Below, piece after piece: positions 54,782 to 63,934 of a DNA stretch of 64,000 nucleotides. The notes beneath the pieces were generated by a model. It saw only the letters and a program-made list of their open reading frames with translations. It did no database searches and was not told the origin of the DNA. Source of the DNA: Streptomyces sp. BK239 (GTDB taxonomy: Bacteria > Actinomycetota > Actinomycetes > Streptomycetales > Streptomycetaceae); contig NZ_SHKS01000008.1 of NCBI RefSeq assembly GCF_004217285.1, positions 186,001 through 250,000 on the forward strand, in the 5' to 3' direction. Position numbers and translations under genes: made by a program. Positions within the stretch are counted from its first letter, which is position 1. Every line of letters starts with the position of its first letter.

Positions 54782-55942
54782 TCACGGGGTGACGACGCCC
54801 GCCGCCTCGCCGCTGGCGTTGCCCTCGGTCGCCGTCCCGGGGATCGGCCGGTCGTCCTTGAGCGCCTTCCAGATCAACTGCGCCTTCTGCTTCCGCAGCA
54901 GGACCCGGTTGGGGTTCGCCGGGTCGTACTGCACGGGCGTGGTGACCATGTCCATGTTGCCCGCGCCGATGCCCTTGAGGCCCTCGGCGAAGGACATCAG
55001 GGAGTTCAGCGAGCCGAGGTCGGAGTCGGTGGTCACGGTCTTGGTGGCGGTGTCGGCGAGGTCGTACAGCCGGGTGCCGCCGGAGAAGAGGCCGATGTGC
55101 TTGACCTGCGCGACGAGCGCCTTGACGAAGGCCTGCTGGAGCTGGATGCGGCCGAGGTCGGAGCCGTCGCCCACGCCGTGCCGGGTGCGCACGAGGGCGA
55201 GGGCCTGCCTGCCGTCGAGCGTGTGCCGTCCGGCCTTGAGGTTCAGATGGCTGTCGGGGTCGTCGATGTCCTTCGTGGTGGTGATGCCGACGCCGCCGAG
55301 CTCGTCGATGAGCTTCTGGAAGCCGGAGAAGTCGACCTCCAGGTAGTGGTCCATGCGGACGCCGGTCAGCGACTCGACCGTCTTCACCGCGCAGGACGCG
55401 CCGCCCGTGCTGTACGCCGAGTTGAACATGACGTCCTTGGCGGCGTCGTGCGCGCCGCCCTTCGCGTCGGTGCACGCGGGCCGGTCGACGAGGGTGTCGC
55501 GGGGTATGGAGACCACGCTGGCCTTCTTGTGCCCCTTGTAGACGTGCACGATCATCGCCGTGTCGGAGCGGGCGCTGCCGTCGTCCTCACCGCCGCCGAG
55601 CTTGCCGTTGGAGCCGGCGCGGGTGTCGGAACCGAGGACGAGGATGTTCTCGGAGCCGTTGTCCGCCTTGTCGGGCCGGTCGGCGCCGAGGGCCTGGTCG
55701 ATGTCGACGCTTTTGATGTTGCCGTTGAGCTTGAAGAACACGTATCCGGCGCCGGTGCCGCCGAGGACGGCGATGCCCGCGGCGGTCCAGGCCGCGACCA
55801 CGAGGCCCTTGCGGCGGGCGCGCGGCTTGCGGCGGCGCCCCTTGCCTCTGGGGCGGGTGGCGGCCGCGTCCTGTGCGCCGGCCTCTCCCGGCGTGACGGG
55901 CTTCCCCGGTATGGCGGGATCCGGCGTGCTCTCGGCGGACAT
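54782..55942 (-). CDS. LytR-CpsA-Psr family cell-wall glycopolymer ligase
   Basis: The 386-aa product has a basic cytoplasmic N-terminus (GKGRRRKPRARRKG), one membrane helix (about 46-68) and an extracellular LCP domain. It has conserved arginines in VVSIPRDTLV and LVRTRHGVGDGSDLGRIQ and the metal-binding ARSDTAMIVHV. LCP proteins transfer teichoic-acid-like polymers from lipid carriers to peptidoglycan. The ATG follows GAGGAG. Confidence 0.92.
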   Translation of the reverse strand: MSAESTPDPAIPGKPVTPGEAGAQDAAATRPRGKGRRRKPRARRKGLVVAAWTAAGIAVLGGTGAGYVFFKLNGNIKSVDIDQALGADRPDKADNGSENILVLGSDTRAGSNGKLGGGEDDGSARSDTAMIVHVYKGHKKASVVSIPRDTLVDRPACTDAKGGAHDAAKDVMFNSAYSTGGASCAVKTVESLTGVRMDHYLEVDFSGFQKLIDELGGVGITTTKDIDDPDSHLNLKAGRHTLDGRQALALVRTRHGVGDGSDLGRIQLQQAFVKALVAQVKHIGLFSGGTRLYDLADTATKTVTTDSDLGSLNSLMSFAEGLKGIGAGNMDMVTTPVQYDPANPNRVLLRKQKAQLIWKALKDDRPIPGTATEGNASGEAAGVVTP

Positions 55943-56349
55943 GCTCTCCTCGGTTCTCGTCCGGTTTCGGTTACCCCCTCGTCCGGCTCGGTCCCGTCGG
56001 ACCCTCACCGCACCATCGTCGCTCCGCCCGGCCAGACGGCGAAACTCGGGAAAGGGTTGCACAACGCCCGACACCGCCTCATACCACCGAACCCCCCGAC
56101 CCGCACCCCGAGCCCGCCTCCGCCCCCCGCTCACCTGCACGTTTCGCCGTGCCCGCCCCCCGACCGCCCCCGTGCCCCTGTGGCAAACGTCTCGGACAAG
56201 GCAAAGGGCCGCCCCCCGATTCGGGTGGCGGCCCTGAGGCGCCTACGGACAACGCCCTCGAGGGGCGCGATGAACTGCGCGACCAGCCACTACGGCGCCG
56301 CACCGAACCACGTCGGAAAGGCGCGGCCCCTCCAGCGGAGCGTGAAGCG
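55943..56349. other. 407-bp region between rho and the LCP gene
   Basis: No gene is visible. It contains the rho terminator (56206-56234) and, nearer the LCP gene, its own promoter, which I cannot pinpoint. Confidence 0.5.
56206..56234 (-). terminator. rho terminator
   Basis: GGGCCGCC (56206-56213) and GGCGGCCC (56227-56234) form an 8-bp stem, followed on the minus strand by TTTGCC. It is 115 bp after the rho stop. Confidence 0.6.
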
Positions 56350-58350
56350 TCAGTCCCCGTTGCCCGGCGCAGGCGTCGTCTTCTGGATCTGCAGCAGGAA
56401 CTCGGCGTTCGACTTCGTCTGCTTCATCTTGTCGAGCAGCAGCTCGATCGCCTGCTGCGAGTCGAGCGCGTGCAGCACCCGGCGCAGCTTCCAGACGATG
56501 CCCAGCTCCTCGCCGCCGAGCAGGATCTCCTCCTTGCGGGTGCCGGACGCGTCGACGTCCACCGCCGGGAAGATGCGCTTGTCGGCGAGCTTCCGGTCGA
56601 GCTTGAGCTCCATGTTGCCGGTGCCCTTGAACTCCTCGAAGATCACCTCGTCCATGCGGGACCCGGTGTCCACCAGCGCGGTGGCGAGGATGGTGAGCGA
56701 GCCGCCGTCCTCGATGTTGCGGGCCGCACCGAAGAAGCGCTTCGGCGGGTACAGCGCCGTCGAGTCGACACCACCGGAGAGGATGCGGCCGGAGGCGGGC
56801 GCGGCGAGGTTGTACGCACGGCCCAGACGGGTGATCGAGTCGAGCAGCACGACGACGTCGTGACCGAGCTCGACGAGACGCTTGGCGCGCTCGATGGCGA
56901 GCTCGGCGACCGTGGTGTGGTCCTCGGCCGGGCGGTCGAAGGTCGAGGAGATGACCTCGCCCTTCACCGACCGCTGCATGTCGGTGACCTCTTCCGGACG
57001 CTCGTCGACGAGGACGACCATCAGGTGGCACTCGGGGTTGTTGTGGGTGATCGCGTTGGCGACCGCCTGCATGATCATGGTCTTGCCGGTCTTCGGCGGG
57101 GCCACGATCAGACCGCGCTGGCCCTTGCCGATGGGCGAGACGAGGTCGATGATCCGCGTGGTGAGGACGCCCGGGTCGGTCTCCAGACGGAGGCGGTCCT
57201 GCGGGTACAGCGGGGTCAGCTTGTTGAACTCCGGGCGCCCACGGCCGTGTTCGGGGGCCATGCCGTTGACGGAGTCGAGCCGCACCAGCGCGTTGAACTT
57301 CTCGCGGCGCTCGCCTTCCTTCGGCTGACGCACGGCGCCGGTGAGGTGGTCGCCCTTGCGCAGGCCGTTCTTGCGGACCTGGGCGAGGGAGACGTACACG
57401 TCGTTGGGGCCGGGCAGGTAGCCCGAGGTGCGGATGAAGGCGTAGTTGTCGAGGATGTCCAGGATGCCCGCGACGGGGATCAGGACGTCGTCGTCGGCGA
57501 TCTGCGGCTCGGGGCCGCTCATCTCGTCACGGCCGCGACGGCCCCGGCGGTCGCGGTAGCGGCCGCGGCGACCGCGCCGGCCGCCCTCGAAGTCGTCGTC
57601 GTCCTGCGGGCCGTTGTCGCGCTGCTGGCGGTCCTGACGGCCGCCGCCCTGCTGCTGGCCGCCCTGCTGCTGGCCGCGGTCGCGCTGACCGCCCTGGCCC
57701 TGCTGGTCGTCGCCCTTGCCGCGGCGGTCGCGGTCACGGCCGCGCTCACGGCGGTCGCGGCGGCGGCCCTCGCCGTCGTCGCCCTTGGCGTCGCCCTGCG
57801 GCTGGCCCTGGTCGTTCTGCGCCGGGGCGGGCGTCTCGGCCTTGGCCGCGCTCTTCGCCTCGGCCGTCACGGTCTCGGGGCTGCCCGCCTCGGCGGTGGC
57901 GCGGCGGCGACGGCGCTCGGTGGGCGCGTCGGCTCCGGCCGGCTGGCCGGGGATCTCGATCTGCTGCTGGGCCACGGCCTTCTCGGCGGGGGCCTCGGCC
58001 TGGGCGGCGTCCGCCTTCTTCTCGGCGGGGGCCTCACCCGTACGGGCCTTGGAGGTGGCGCGGCGCTTGGGCTTGGTCTCGGCGGCGGCGTCGGCCTTCG
58101 CGGCCGGTGCGCCGGATCCTGCCTGCGCCTCCTTGATGACCTCGATCAGCTGGCTCTTGCGCATGCGCGCGGTGCCCCTGATGCCGAGGCCGGATGCGAC
58201 CTGCTGCAGCTCGGCCAGCACCATGCCCTCGAGGCCGGTACCGCGGCGCCGCCGGGAGCCGGCACCGGTGGCAGGCGCGGAGGCGTCCGTGGCGGGCGCG
58301 GCAGCGGTCTCCTCGACACGTGCGCCCATCAGATCGGTGGTGTCGCTCAC
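56350..58350 (-). CDS. rho: Transcription termination factor Rho with actinobacterial disordered insert
   Basis: The 666-aa hexameric RNA helicase terminates transcription. It has the Rho_N/SAP-like N-terminus (LAELQQVASGLGIRG), a long insert (about 57-280) rich in Ala/Glu, then Arg/Asp/Gly/Gln, the RNA-binding cold-shock fold (LDILDNYAFIRTSGYLPGPN) and the ATPase (APPKTGKTMIMQ, DSITRLGRAYN). The insert is typical of high-GC actinobacteria and binds RNA. GTG 58350 follows AAGGAC. Confidence 0.95.
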   Translation of the reverse strand: MSDTTDLMGARVEETAAAPATDASAPATGAGSRRRRGTGLEGMVLAELQQVASGLGIRGTARMRKSQLIEVIKEAQAGSGAPAAKADAAAETKPKRRATSKARTGEAPAEKKADAAQAEAPAEKAVAQQQIEIPGQPAGADAPTERRRRRATAEAGSPETVTAEAKSAAKAETPAPAQNDQGQPQGDAKGDDGEGRRRDRRERGRDRDRRGKGDDQQGQGGQRDRGQQQGGQQQGGGRQDRQQRDNGPQDDDDFEGGRRGRRGRYRDRRGRRGRDEMSGPEPQIADDDVLIPVAGILDILDNYAFIRTSGYLPGPNDVYVSLAQVRKNGLRKGDHLTGAVRQPKEGERREKFNALVRLDSVNGMAPEHGRGRPEFNKLTPLYPQDRLRLETDPGVLTTRIIDLVSPIGKGQRGLIVAPPKTGKTMIMQAVANAITHNNPECHLMVVLVDERPEEVTDMQRSVKGEVISSTFDRPAEDHTTVAELAIERAKRLVELGHDVVVLLDSITRLGRAYNLAAPASGRILSGGVDSTALYPPKRFFGAARNIEDGGSLTILATALVDTGSRMDEVIFEEFKGTGNMELKLDRKLADKRIFPAVDVDASGTRKEEILLGGEELGIVWKLRRVLHALDSQQAIELLLDKMKQTKSNAEFLLQIQKTTPAPGNGD

Positions 58351-58752
58351 GAAGGGTCCTTCCCTGGAGCGGACGTCGGCCTGTCTGGCTCGGCGACCGG
58401 TTGTGCTGTCCGGCTTCGTGCCTTGATGTGGCGAAGCCGGGGCGGTGGTCCGCCTAAGCGGCGGAAGAGATTTCTGGTGATGGCGCTTCCTCGACGAGGC
58501 GTGACACGCGGTGTCACGCAGCCTGGTCGCACCGATTCCGGAGCGTGCCCGTCGGACCGCTCAGCGTCGCTGTACGGCGTACTGCCCAGGTACGACGTAC
58601 GGAACGCAGTGCGGCTTGGGGAGCTCCCGGAAGAATGTCTGTCCCGGACGGGGACACGAAGCACCTCGCCATGGTGGGGTCGGGTGCAGACTTGAGGTTA
58701 ACACTACCGGATCCAACAAACATTCCCCCTCTCGAAATCCGGCAACCGCGCG
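58351..58752. other. 402-bp leader region of rho
   Basis: No gene is convincing here. There is a 9-bp hairpin CCGGCTTCG/CGAAGCCGG (58410-58440) 60 bp before rho, and an AT-rich promoter zone at 58695-58730. On the minus strand GGAAT (58726-58722)-N19-GTT (58702-58700) resembles a sigma-R promoter. A 105-codon frame ends in a GTGA overlap with rho but lacks coding bias. Confidence 0.45.
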
Positions 58753-59685
58753 TTACTGGAGGTCGCCGGTGGCAGCGAGCGGCAGAACGCTCGCTCCCTG
58801 CAGGTCGAGGCTCAGCCTGTTCGCCGCCCATTCCCGGCCGGCCAGGGCCTCGACCTTGCCGGCCGTCGCCACGTCGGCCAGCGCCATCACGGTGGGTCCG
58901 GCGCCTGAGATCACGGCGGGGATCCCGTCGGCGCGCAGCCGCTCCACCAGCGCGGCGCTCTCCGGCATCGCCGGCGCGCGGTACTCCTGGTGGAGGCGGT
59001 CCTCGGTGGCGGGCAGCAGCAGCTCGGGGCGCCTGGTCAGCGCCTCGACGAGCAGGGCGGCGCGTCCCGCGTTGGCGGCGGCGTCGACATGCGGCACGGA
59101 GCGCGGGAGCAGCCCGCGCGCGGTCTCGGTCAACACCGGTTTGCCGGGCACGAAAACCACCGGAACGATGGAATCGTCGGGCTCCATCCTGATGGCGCGG
59201 GCGGCGCCGGCCTCCATCCAGGAGAGCGTGAACCCGCCGAGCAGACAGGCGGCGACGTTGTCGGGGTGGCCCTCGATCTCGGTGGCGAGCTCGAGGAGGG
59301 CGGTGTCGTCGAGCTTGTTCTCGCCGCCTATGGTCACCGCCCGGGCGGCGACGATGCCGGCGCAGATGGCGGCGGAGGAGGAGCCGAGGCCCCGGCCGTG
59401 CGGGATGCGGTTGGCGCAGACGATCTCCAGGCCGCGCGGCTGGCCGCCCAGGATGTCGAAGGCGGTGCGCAGGGAGCGGACGAGGAGGTGCCGCTCGTCG
59501 CGCGGCAGGGTCTCGCTGCCCTCACCCGCGATGTCGATGTGCAGCCCTGAGTCGGCCACCCGGACCACGACGTCGTCGTAGAGCCCCAGCGCGAGGCCCA
59601 GGGCGTCGAAGCCCGGACCGATGTTGGCGCTGGTGGCGGGGACGCGCACCCGGACGGCGGCGGCGCGGAACGCTGGACCGGCCAT
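58753..59685 (-). CDS. thrB: Homoserine kinase
   Basis: The 310-aa GHMP kinase phosphorylates homoserine. It has the ATP loop IPHGRGLGSSSAAICAG and the motifs PATSANIGPGFDALG and VISGAGPTVMAL. ATG 59685 (MAGPAFRAAAV) is about 10 bases after GGAG. A 353-bp gap with a strong hairpin separates it from thrC, so it may have its own promoter. Confidence 0.94.
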   Translation of the reverse strand: MAGPAFRAAAVRVRVPATSANIGPGFDALGLALGLYDDVVVRVADSGLHIDIAGEGSETLPRDERHLLVRSLRTAFDILGGQPRGLEIVCANRIPHGRGLGSSSAAICAGIVAARAVTIGGENKLDDTALLELATEIEGHPDNVAACLLGGFTLSWMEAGAARAIRMEPDDSIVPVVFVPGKPVLTETARGLLPRSVPHVDAAANAGRAALLVEALTRRPELLLPATEDRLHQEYRAPAMPESAALVERLRADGIPAVISGAGPTVMALADVATAGKVEALAGREWAANRLSLDLQGASVLPLAATGDLQ

Positions 59686-60038
59686 CGCTCGTTGACTCTC
59701 CTTGAGCTGCGTGATGGTCGAATGACATTCGATGACGATTCGATGACGTACGAAGACCCTCGGGCCGACGGCACGGCGCGGCGCCGTTGCCGGCCGCACG
59801 ACGCGATATGCGAAGGCATATGCGGTAGGCGGGTTCGGTACAGCCTATCGAAGGAAGGTTCTGCGGCGACATAGGGCGCACAGGAGGCGCACGATGCGTG
59901 TCGCAAGCCCCTCGTGCACCCCCGACGGGGGTAACCCCCTGCGGCCCGCCGCGATCGGCTGGGAGTGCCTCCCGCGACGCCGGTCCGCGGCCGGGCCGGC
60001 GGGCGTCGGCGCCCGCCGGCCGGGAGGCGGAACGCCGG
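59686..60038. other. 353-bp region between thrC and thrB
   Basis: It holds the thrC terminator (59995-60020), an 11-bp tandem repeat ATTCGATGACG (59727-59737, 59738-59748) 42 bp before thrB, and a less GC-rich zone near 59810-59870 that may contain the thrB promoter. There is no gene. Confidence 0.55.
59995..60020 (-). terminator. thrC terminator
   Basis: GCCGGCGGGCG (59995-60005) and CGCCCGCCGGC (60010-60020) form a perfect 11-bp stem with loop TCGG, 18 bp past the thrC stop. Confidence 0.7.
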
Positions 60039-61097
60039 TCAGGCCAGGCCGAGGCGGGCGGCCGCCACCACGGCGTCGACCGGGACGGCGGCCGGCTGCG
60101 GGGCGCCGGCCACGGCCCAGTCGGGGTCCTTCAGGCCGTTGCCGGTGACGGTGCACACGATCCGCTGCCCCGGGTCGACCTTGCCCTGCTCGGCCGCCTT
60201 GAGCAGACCGGCCACGGACGCGGCCGACGCGGGCTCCACGAAGACGCCCTCCTGCGCGGCCAACAGCCGGTAGGCGCGCAGGATCTCACGGTCCGTCACC
60301 TCGTCGATGAGACCGCCGGACTCGTCCCGCGCCGCCAGCGCGAACTTCCAGGAGGCGGGGTTGCCGATCCGGATCGCGGTCGCGACGGTCGCCGGGTCCT
60401 TGACGATCTCGCCGCGCACGATCGGCGCGCTGCCCGACGCCTGGAACCCCCACATCCGGGGCTTCTTTCCGGCCACGCCGTCGGCGGCGTACTCCTGGTA
60501 TCCCTTCCAGTACGCGGTGATGTTGCCCGCGTTGCCGACCGGCAGGACGTGGATGTCGGGGGCGTCGCCCAGCATGTCGACGATCTCGAACGCGGCCGTC
60601 TTCTGACCTTCGATACGCACCGGGTTGACCGAATTGACCAGCGCCACCGGGTAGTTGTCGCTCAGCGCGCGGGCCAGCGTGAGGCAGTCGTCGAAGTTGC
60701 CGTCGACCTGGAGGATCTTGGCGCCGTGGACGAGGGCCTGGCCCATCTTGCCGAGCGCGATCTTGCCCTGCGGCACGAGAACGGCCGAAACCATGCCGGC
60801 GCGCACGGCGTACGCCGCGGCGGAGGCGGACGTGTTGCCCGTGGAGGCGCAGATGACCGCCTGTGCGCCCTCCTCCTTGGCCCGGGTGATGGCCATGGTC
60901 ATGCCGCGGTCCTTGAAGGACCCGGTGGGGTTGGCGCCCTCCACCTTGAGGTGGACCTCGCAGCCGGTGCGCTCGGAGAGCACCTGCGCGGGCACGAGCG
61001 GCGTGCCGCCCTCGCGGAGCGTCACGGCGACCGTGCTGTCGGACACCGGCAGCCGGTCCCGGTACTCCTCGATGATTCCGCGCCACTGGTGGGTCAT
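60039..61097 (-). CDS. thrC: Threonine synthase
   Basis: The 352-aa PLP enzyme converts O-phosphohomoserine to threonine. The PLP lysine is in NPTGSFKDRGMTMA. It is the short (class I-like) form found in actinobacteria. It starts 6 bp after the hom stop and is probably co-transcribed with it. Confidence 0.94.
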   Translation of the reverse strand: MTHQWRGIIEEYRDRLPVSDSTVAVTLREGGTPLVPAQVLSERTGCEVHLKVEGANPTGSFKDRGMTMAITRAKEEGAQAVICASTGNTSASAAAYAVRAGMVSAVLVPQGKIALGKMGQALVHGAKILQVDGNFDDCLTLARALSDNYPVALVNSVNPVRIEGQKTAAFEIVDMLGDAPDIHVLPVGNAGNITAYWKGYQEYAADGVAGKKPRMWGFQASGSAPIVRGEIVKDPATVATAIRIGNPASWKFALAARDESGGLIDEVTDREILRAYRLLAAQEGVFVEPASAASVAGLLKAAEQGKVDPGQRIVCTVTGNGLKDPDWAVAGAPQPAAVPVDAVVAAARLGLA

Positions 61098-61103
61098 TGC
61101 TGG

Positions 61104-62396
61104 TTACTCTCCTTCAACCCGCATGATGCTGGCGACACCCCGCACGGTGTCGAGCTTGCGCAGCGCCTCGACGGTCCCGGTGAGGGAGGCGTCGGAGGCC
61201 CGGTGGGTGACGACGACGAGGGAGGCCTCACCGTCCTTACCCTGCTGACGAACCGTATCGATCGATACGCCGTGTTCCGCGAACACGGTCGCCACCTGGG
61301 CGAGAACACCCGGTTTGTCCGCGACGTCGAGGCTGATGTGGTAGCGGGTGACCACGTCCCCCATCGGCGACACGGGCAGGGCGGCGTACGCCGACTCGCC
61401 GGGCCCCGTCGCCCCGCTGAGCCGGTTGCGGCAGACGGCGACGAGGTCGCCGAGCACGGCGGAGGCGGTGGGCGAACCGCCCGCGCCGGGGCCGTAGAAC
61501 ATGAGCTGGCCGGCCGCGTCGGACTCCACGAACACGGCGTTGTACGCGCCGCGCACGGAGGCGAGCGGGTGGCTCAGCGGAATCATGGCGGGGTGCACGC
61601 GCGCCGTGACGGAACCCCCGTCGGCGGCCCGCTCGCAGATGGCGAGCAGCTTGATGGTGCAGCCCATCTCCTTGGCGGAGGCGAAGTCGGCCGCGGTGAC
61701 CTCGGCCATGCCCTCGCGGTAGACGTCGTCGAAACGCACCCGCGTGTGGAAGGCGATGCCGGCGAGGATGGCGGCCTTGGCGGCGGCGTCGAAGCCCTCG
61801 ACGTCGGCGGTCGGGTCGGCCTCGGCGTACCCGAGCGCGGTCGCCTCGTCGAGGGCCTCCTGGTAGCCCGCCCCGGTGGTGTCCATCTTGTCGAGGATGA
61901 AGTTGGTCGTGCCGTTGACGATCCCCATCACCCGGTTGATCTTGTCGCCGGCGAGGGACTCGCGCAGCGGGCGGATCAGCGGGATGGCGCCGGCGACGGC
62001 GGCCTCGTAGTAGAGGTCACGGCCGTGTTCCTCGGCGGCCGCGTGCAGGGCGGCGCCGTCCTGGGCGAGGAGCGCCTTGTTCGCGGAGACGACGGAGGCG
62101 CCGTGCTCGAAGGCGGTGGTGATGAGGGTGCGGGCGGGCTCGATGCCCCCGATGACCTCGATGACGACGTCGATGTCCCCGCGTTTGACGAGGGCGGTGG
62201 CGTCGGTGGTGACAAGGGCCGGGTCGATGCCCTCGCGCACCCGGGACGGCCGCCGCACGGCGACGCCCGCGAGCTCCACCGGGGCGCCGATCCGGGCCGT
62301 GAGGTCGTCGGCGTGCGTCGTCATGATGCGCGCCACCTCTGAGCCGACCACTCCACAGCCCAGCAGCGCCACCTTCAGCGGACGCGTACGCATCAT
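61104..62396 (-). CDS. hom: Homoserine dehydrogenase
   Basis: The 430-aa enzyme reduces aspartate semialdehyde to homoserine. It has an NAD(P) Rossmann fold (LKVALLGCGVVGSEVARIM), the central catalytic region (YYEAAVAGAIPLIRPLRESL) and a C-terminal ACT domain (LDVADKPGVLAQVATVFAEH) expected to mediate threonine feedback. Two ATG codons in tandem (62396, 62393) follow GAGG. Confidence 0.95.
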   Translation of the reverse strand: MMRTRPLKVALLGCGVVGSEVARIMTTHADDLTARIGAPVELAGVAVRRPSRVREGIDPALVTTDATALVKRGDIDVVIEVIGGIEPARTLITTAFEHGASVVSANKALLAQDGAALHAAAEEHGRDLYYEAAVAGAIPLIRPLRESLAGDKINRVMGIVNGTTNFILDKMDTTGAGYQEALDEATALGYAEADPTADVEGFDAAAKAAILAGIAFHTRVRFDDVYREGMAEVTAADFASAKEMGCTIKLLAICERAADGGSVTARVHPAMIPLSHPLASVRGAYNAVFVESDAAGQLMFYGPGAGGSPTASAVLGDLVAVCRNRLSGATGPGESAYAALPVSPMGDVVTRYHISLDVADKPGVLAQVATVFAEHGVSIDTVRQQGKDGEASLVVVTHRASDASLTGTVEALRKLDTVRGVASIMRVEGE

Positions 62397-62433
62397 CCGA
62401 CCTCGTTTCCTCATACCGTCTTCGGTTGGACCA

Positions 62434-62482
62434 GTCTCACCCACCGAACCGGACTTTCTGGCCAGGGTCCGGATCGTGAGAC
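62434..62482. terminator. Nested hairpin between lysA and hom
   Basis: GTCTCAC (62434-62440) pairs with GTGAGAC (62476-62482), enclosing CCGGAC (62449-62454)/GTCCGG (62467-62472). It ends the lysA transcript or sits in the hom leader. An AT-rich stretch (62482-62500) abuts it. Confidence 0.45.
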
Positions 62483-62542
62483 GTTTATTTCATTTTCTCG
62501 GCGGTGGCGGACAGGAGATCTTCCACCCGGCGCAAACGCCTC

Positions 62543-63934
62543 TCACCCGACGTCGAGCCGCAGGAGATCCTCCTCGGTCTCCCGCCGCACGATGAGCCGG
62601 GCCTGGCCGTCCGCGACGGCGACCACCGGCGGCCGGGGCACGTGGTTGTAGTTGCTGGCCATCGACCGGCAGTACGCGCCCGTGGCCGGCACGGCGATCA
62701 GGTCACCCGGTGCCAGGTCCGCCGGGAGGAAGGCGTCCTTCACGACGATGTCACCGCTCTCGCAGTGCTTGCCCACCACGCGCGCCAGCATCGGCGCGGC
62801 GTCGGACGTGCGCGACACCAGGGCGACGCTGTACTCCGCGTCGTACAGCGCCGTACGGATGTTGTCGGACATGCCCCCGTCGACGGAGACGTAGGTGCGC
62901 AGCCCGTCGAGCGGCTTGACGGTGCCGACCTCGTAGAGCGTGAACGCGGTGGGCCCGACGACGGCACGCCCCGGCTCGACGGAGATGCGCGGCGTGCGCA
63001 GCTTGGCGGCCTCACACTCACGGGTGACGATCTCGGTCAGCGCCTTGGCGATCTCGTGCGGCTCGCGGGGGTCGTCGTCACTCGTGTACGCGATCCCGAG
63101 GCCGCCCCCGAGGTCGATCTCGGGCAGTTCGACCCCGTGCTCGTCCCGGACGTCCTTCAGCAGCCCGACCACCCGGTGCGCGGCGACCTCGAACCCCGAC
63201 ATGTCGAAGATCTGCGAGCCGATGTGGCTGTGGATGCCGATGAGCTCGATCCCGTCGAGCTGGAGGGCCCGCCGTACCGCCTCGGCGGCCTGGCCGCCCG
63301 CGAGCGGGATGCCGAACTTCTGGTCCTCGTGCGCGGTGGCGATGAACTCGTGGGTGTGGGCCTCGACGCCGACGGTGATCCGGATCTGCACGCGCTGCCG
63401 CTTGCCGAGCGACTGCGCGATGTGCGCGACCCGCACGATCTCCTGGAACGAGTCGAGCACGATCCGCCCGACCCCCTCGCGCACGGCCCTCTCGATCTCC
63501 GCGACGGACTTGTTGTTGCCGTGGAAGGCGATGCGCTCGGCGGGCATGCCGGCGGACAGCGCGGTGGCGAGCTCGCCGCCCGAGCAGACGTCGAGGTTGA
63601 GCCCTTCCTCGTGCAGCCACCGCACGACCGCACGCGACAGGAACGCCTTGCCGGCGTAGAAGACGTCGGCGTCGGTCCCGAAGGCGCTGCGCCATGCGCG
63701 GGCGCGGGCCCGGAAGTCGGCCTCGTCGAGGATGTAGGCGGGGGTGCCGTGCTGCTCGGCGAGCGTCTTCACGTCGACCCCGCCGACGGTGACGACGCCC
63801 TGGGCGTCCCGGCTGACGGTCTGGGCCCACACCTTCGGGTCGAGGGCGTTGAGGTCGGCGGGCGGGGCGGAGTAGTGGCCCTCGGGATAGACGTCGGCGT
63901 GACGGGGCCCGGCGGGGTGTGCGGAACGGCTCAT
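62543..63934 (-). CDS. lysA: Diaminopimelate decarboxylase
   Basis: The 463-aa fold-III PLP enzyme makes lysine from meso-diaminopimelate. It has the PLP lysine in VFYAGKAFL, the GIHSHIGSQIFD motif, the glycine loop IDLGGGLGIAY and the C-terminal CRSMASNYNHVPRP. It matches the actinobacterial length of about 460. Its promoter is mostly outside the window. Confidence 0.95.
   Translation of the reverse strand: MSRSAHPAGPRHADVYPEGHYSAPPADLNALDPKVWAQTVSRDAQGVVTVGGVDVKTLAEQHGTPAYILDEADFRARARAWRSAFGTDADVFYAGKAFLSRAVVRWLHEEGLNLDVCSGGELATALSAGMPAERIAFHGNNKSVAEIERAVREGVGRIVLDSFQEIVRVAHIAQSLGKRQRVQIRITVGVEAHTHEFIATAHEDQKFGIPLAGGQAAEAVRRALQLDGIELIGIHSHIGSQIFDMSGFEVAAHRVVGLLKDVRDEHGVELPEIDLGGGLGIAYTSDDDPREPHEIAKALTEIVTRECEAAKLRTPRISVEPGRAVVGPTAFTLYEVGTVKPLDGLRTYVSVDGGMSDNIRTALYDAEYSVALVSRTSDAAPMLARVVGKHCESGDIVVKDAFLPADLAPGDLIAVPATGAYCRSMASNYNHVPRPPVVAVADGQARLIVRRETEEDLLRLDVG

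Noticed and set aside
58347..58664. 105-codon frame ending in a GTGA overlap with rho, a possible leader gene
   Set aside because: It is Arg/Ser/Pro-rich with no coding bias or ribosome site; the overlap is probably chance in a GC-rich leader.
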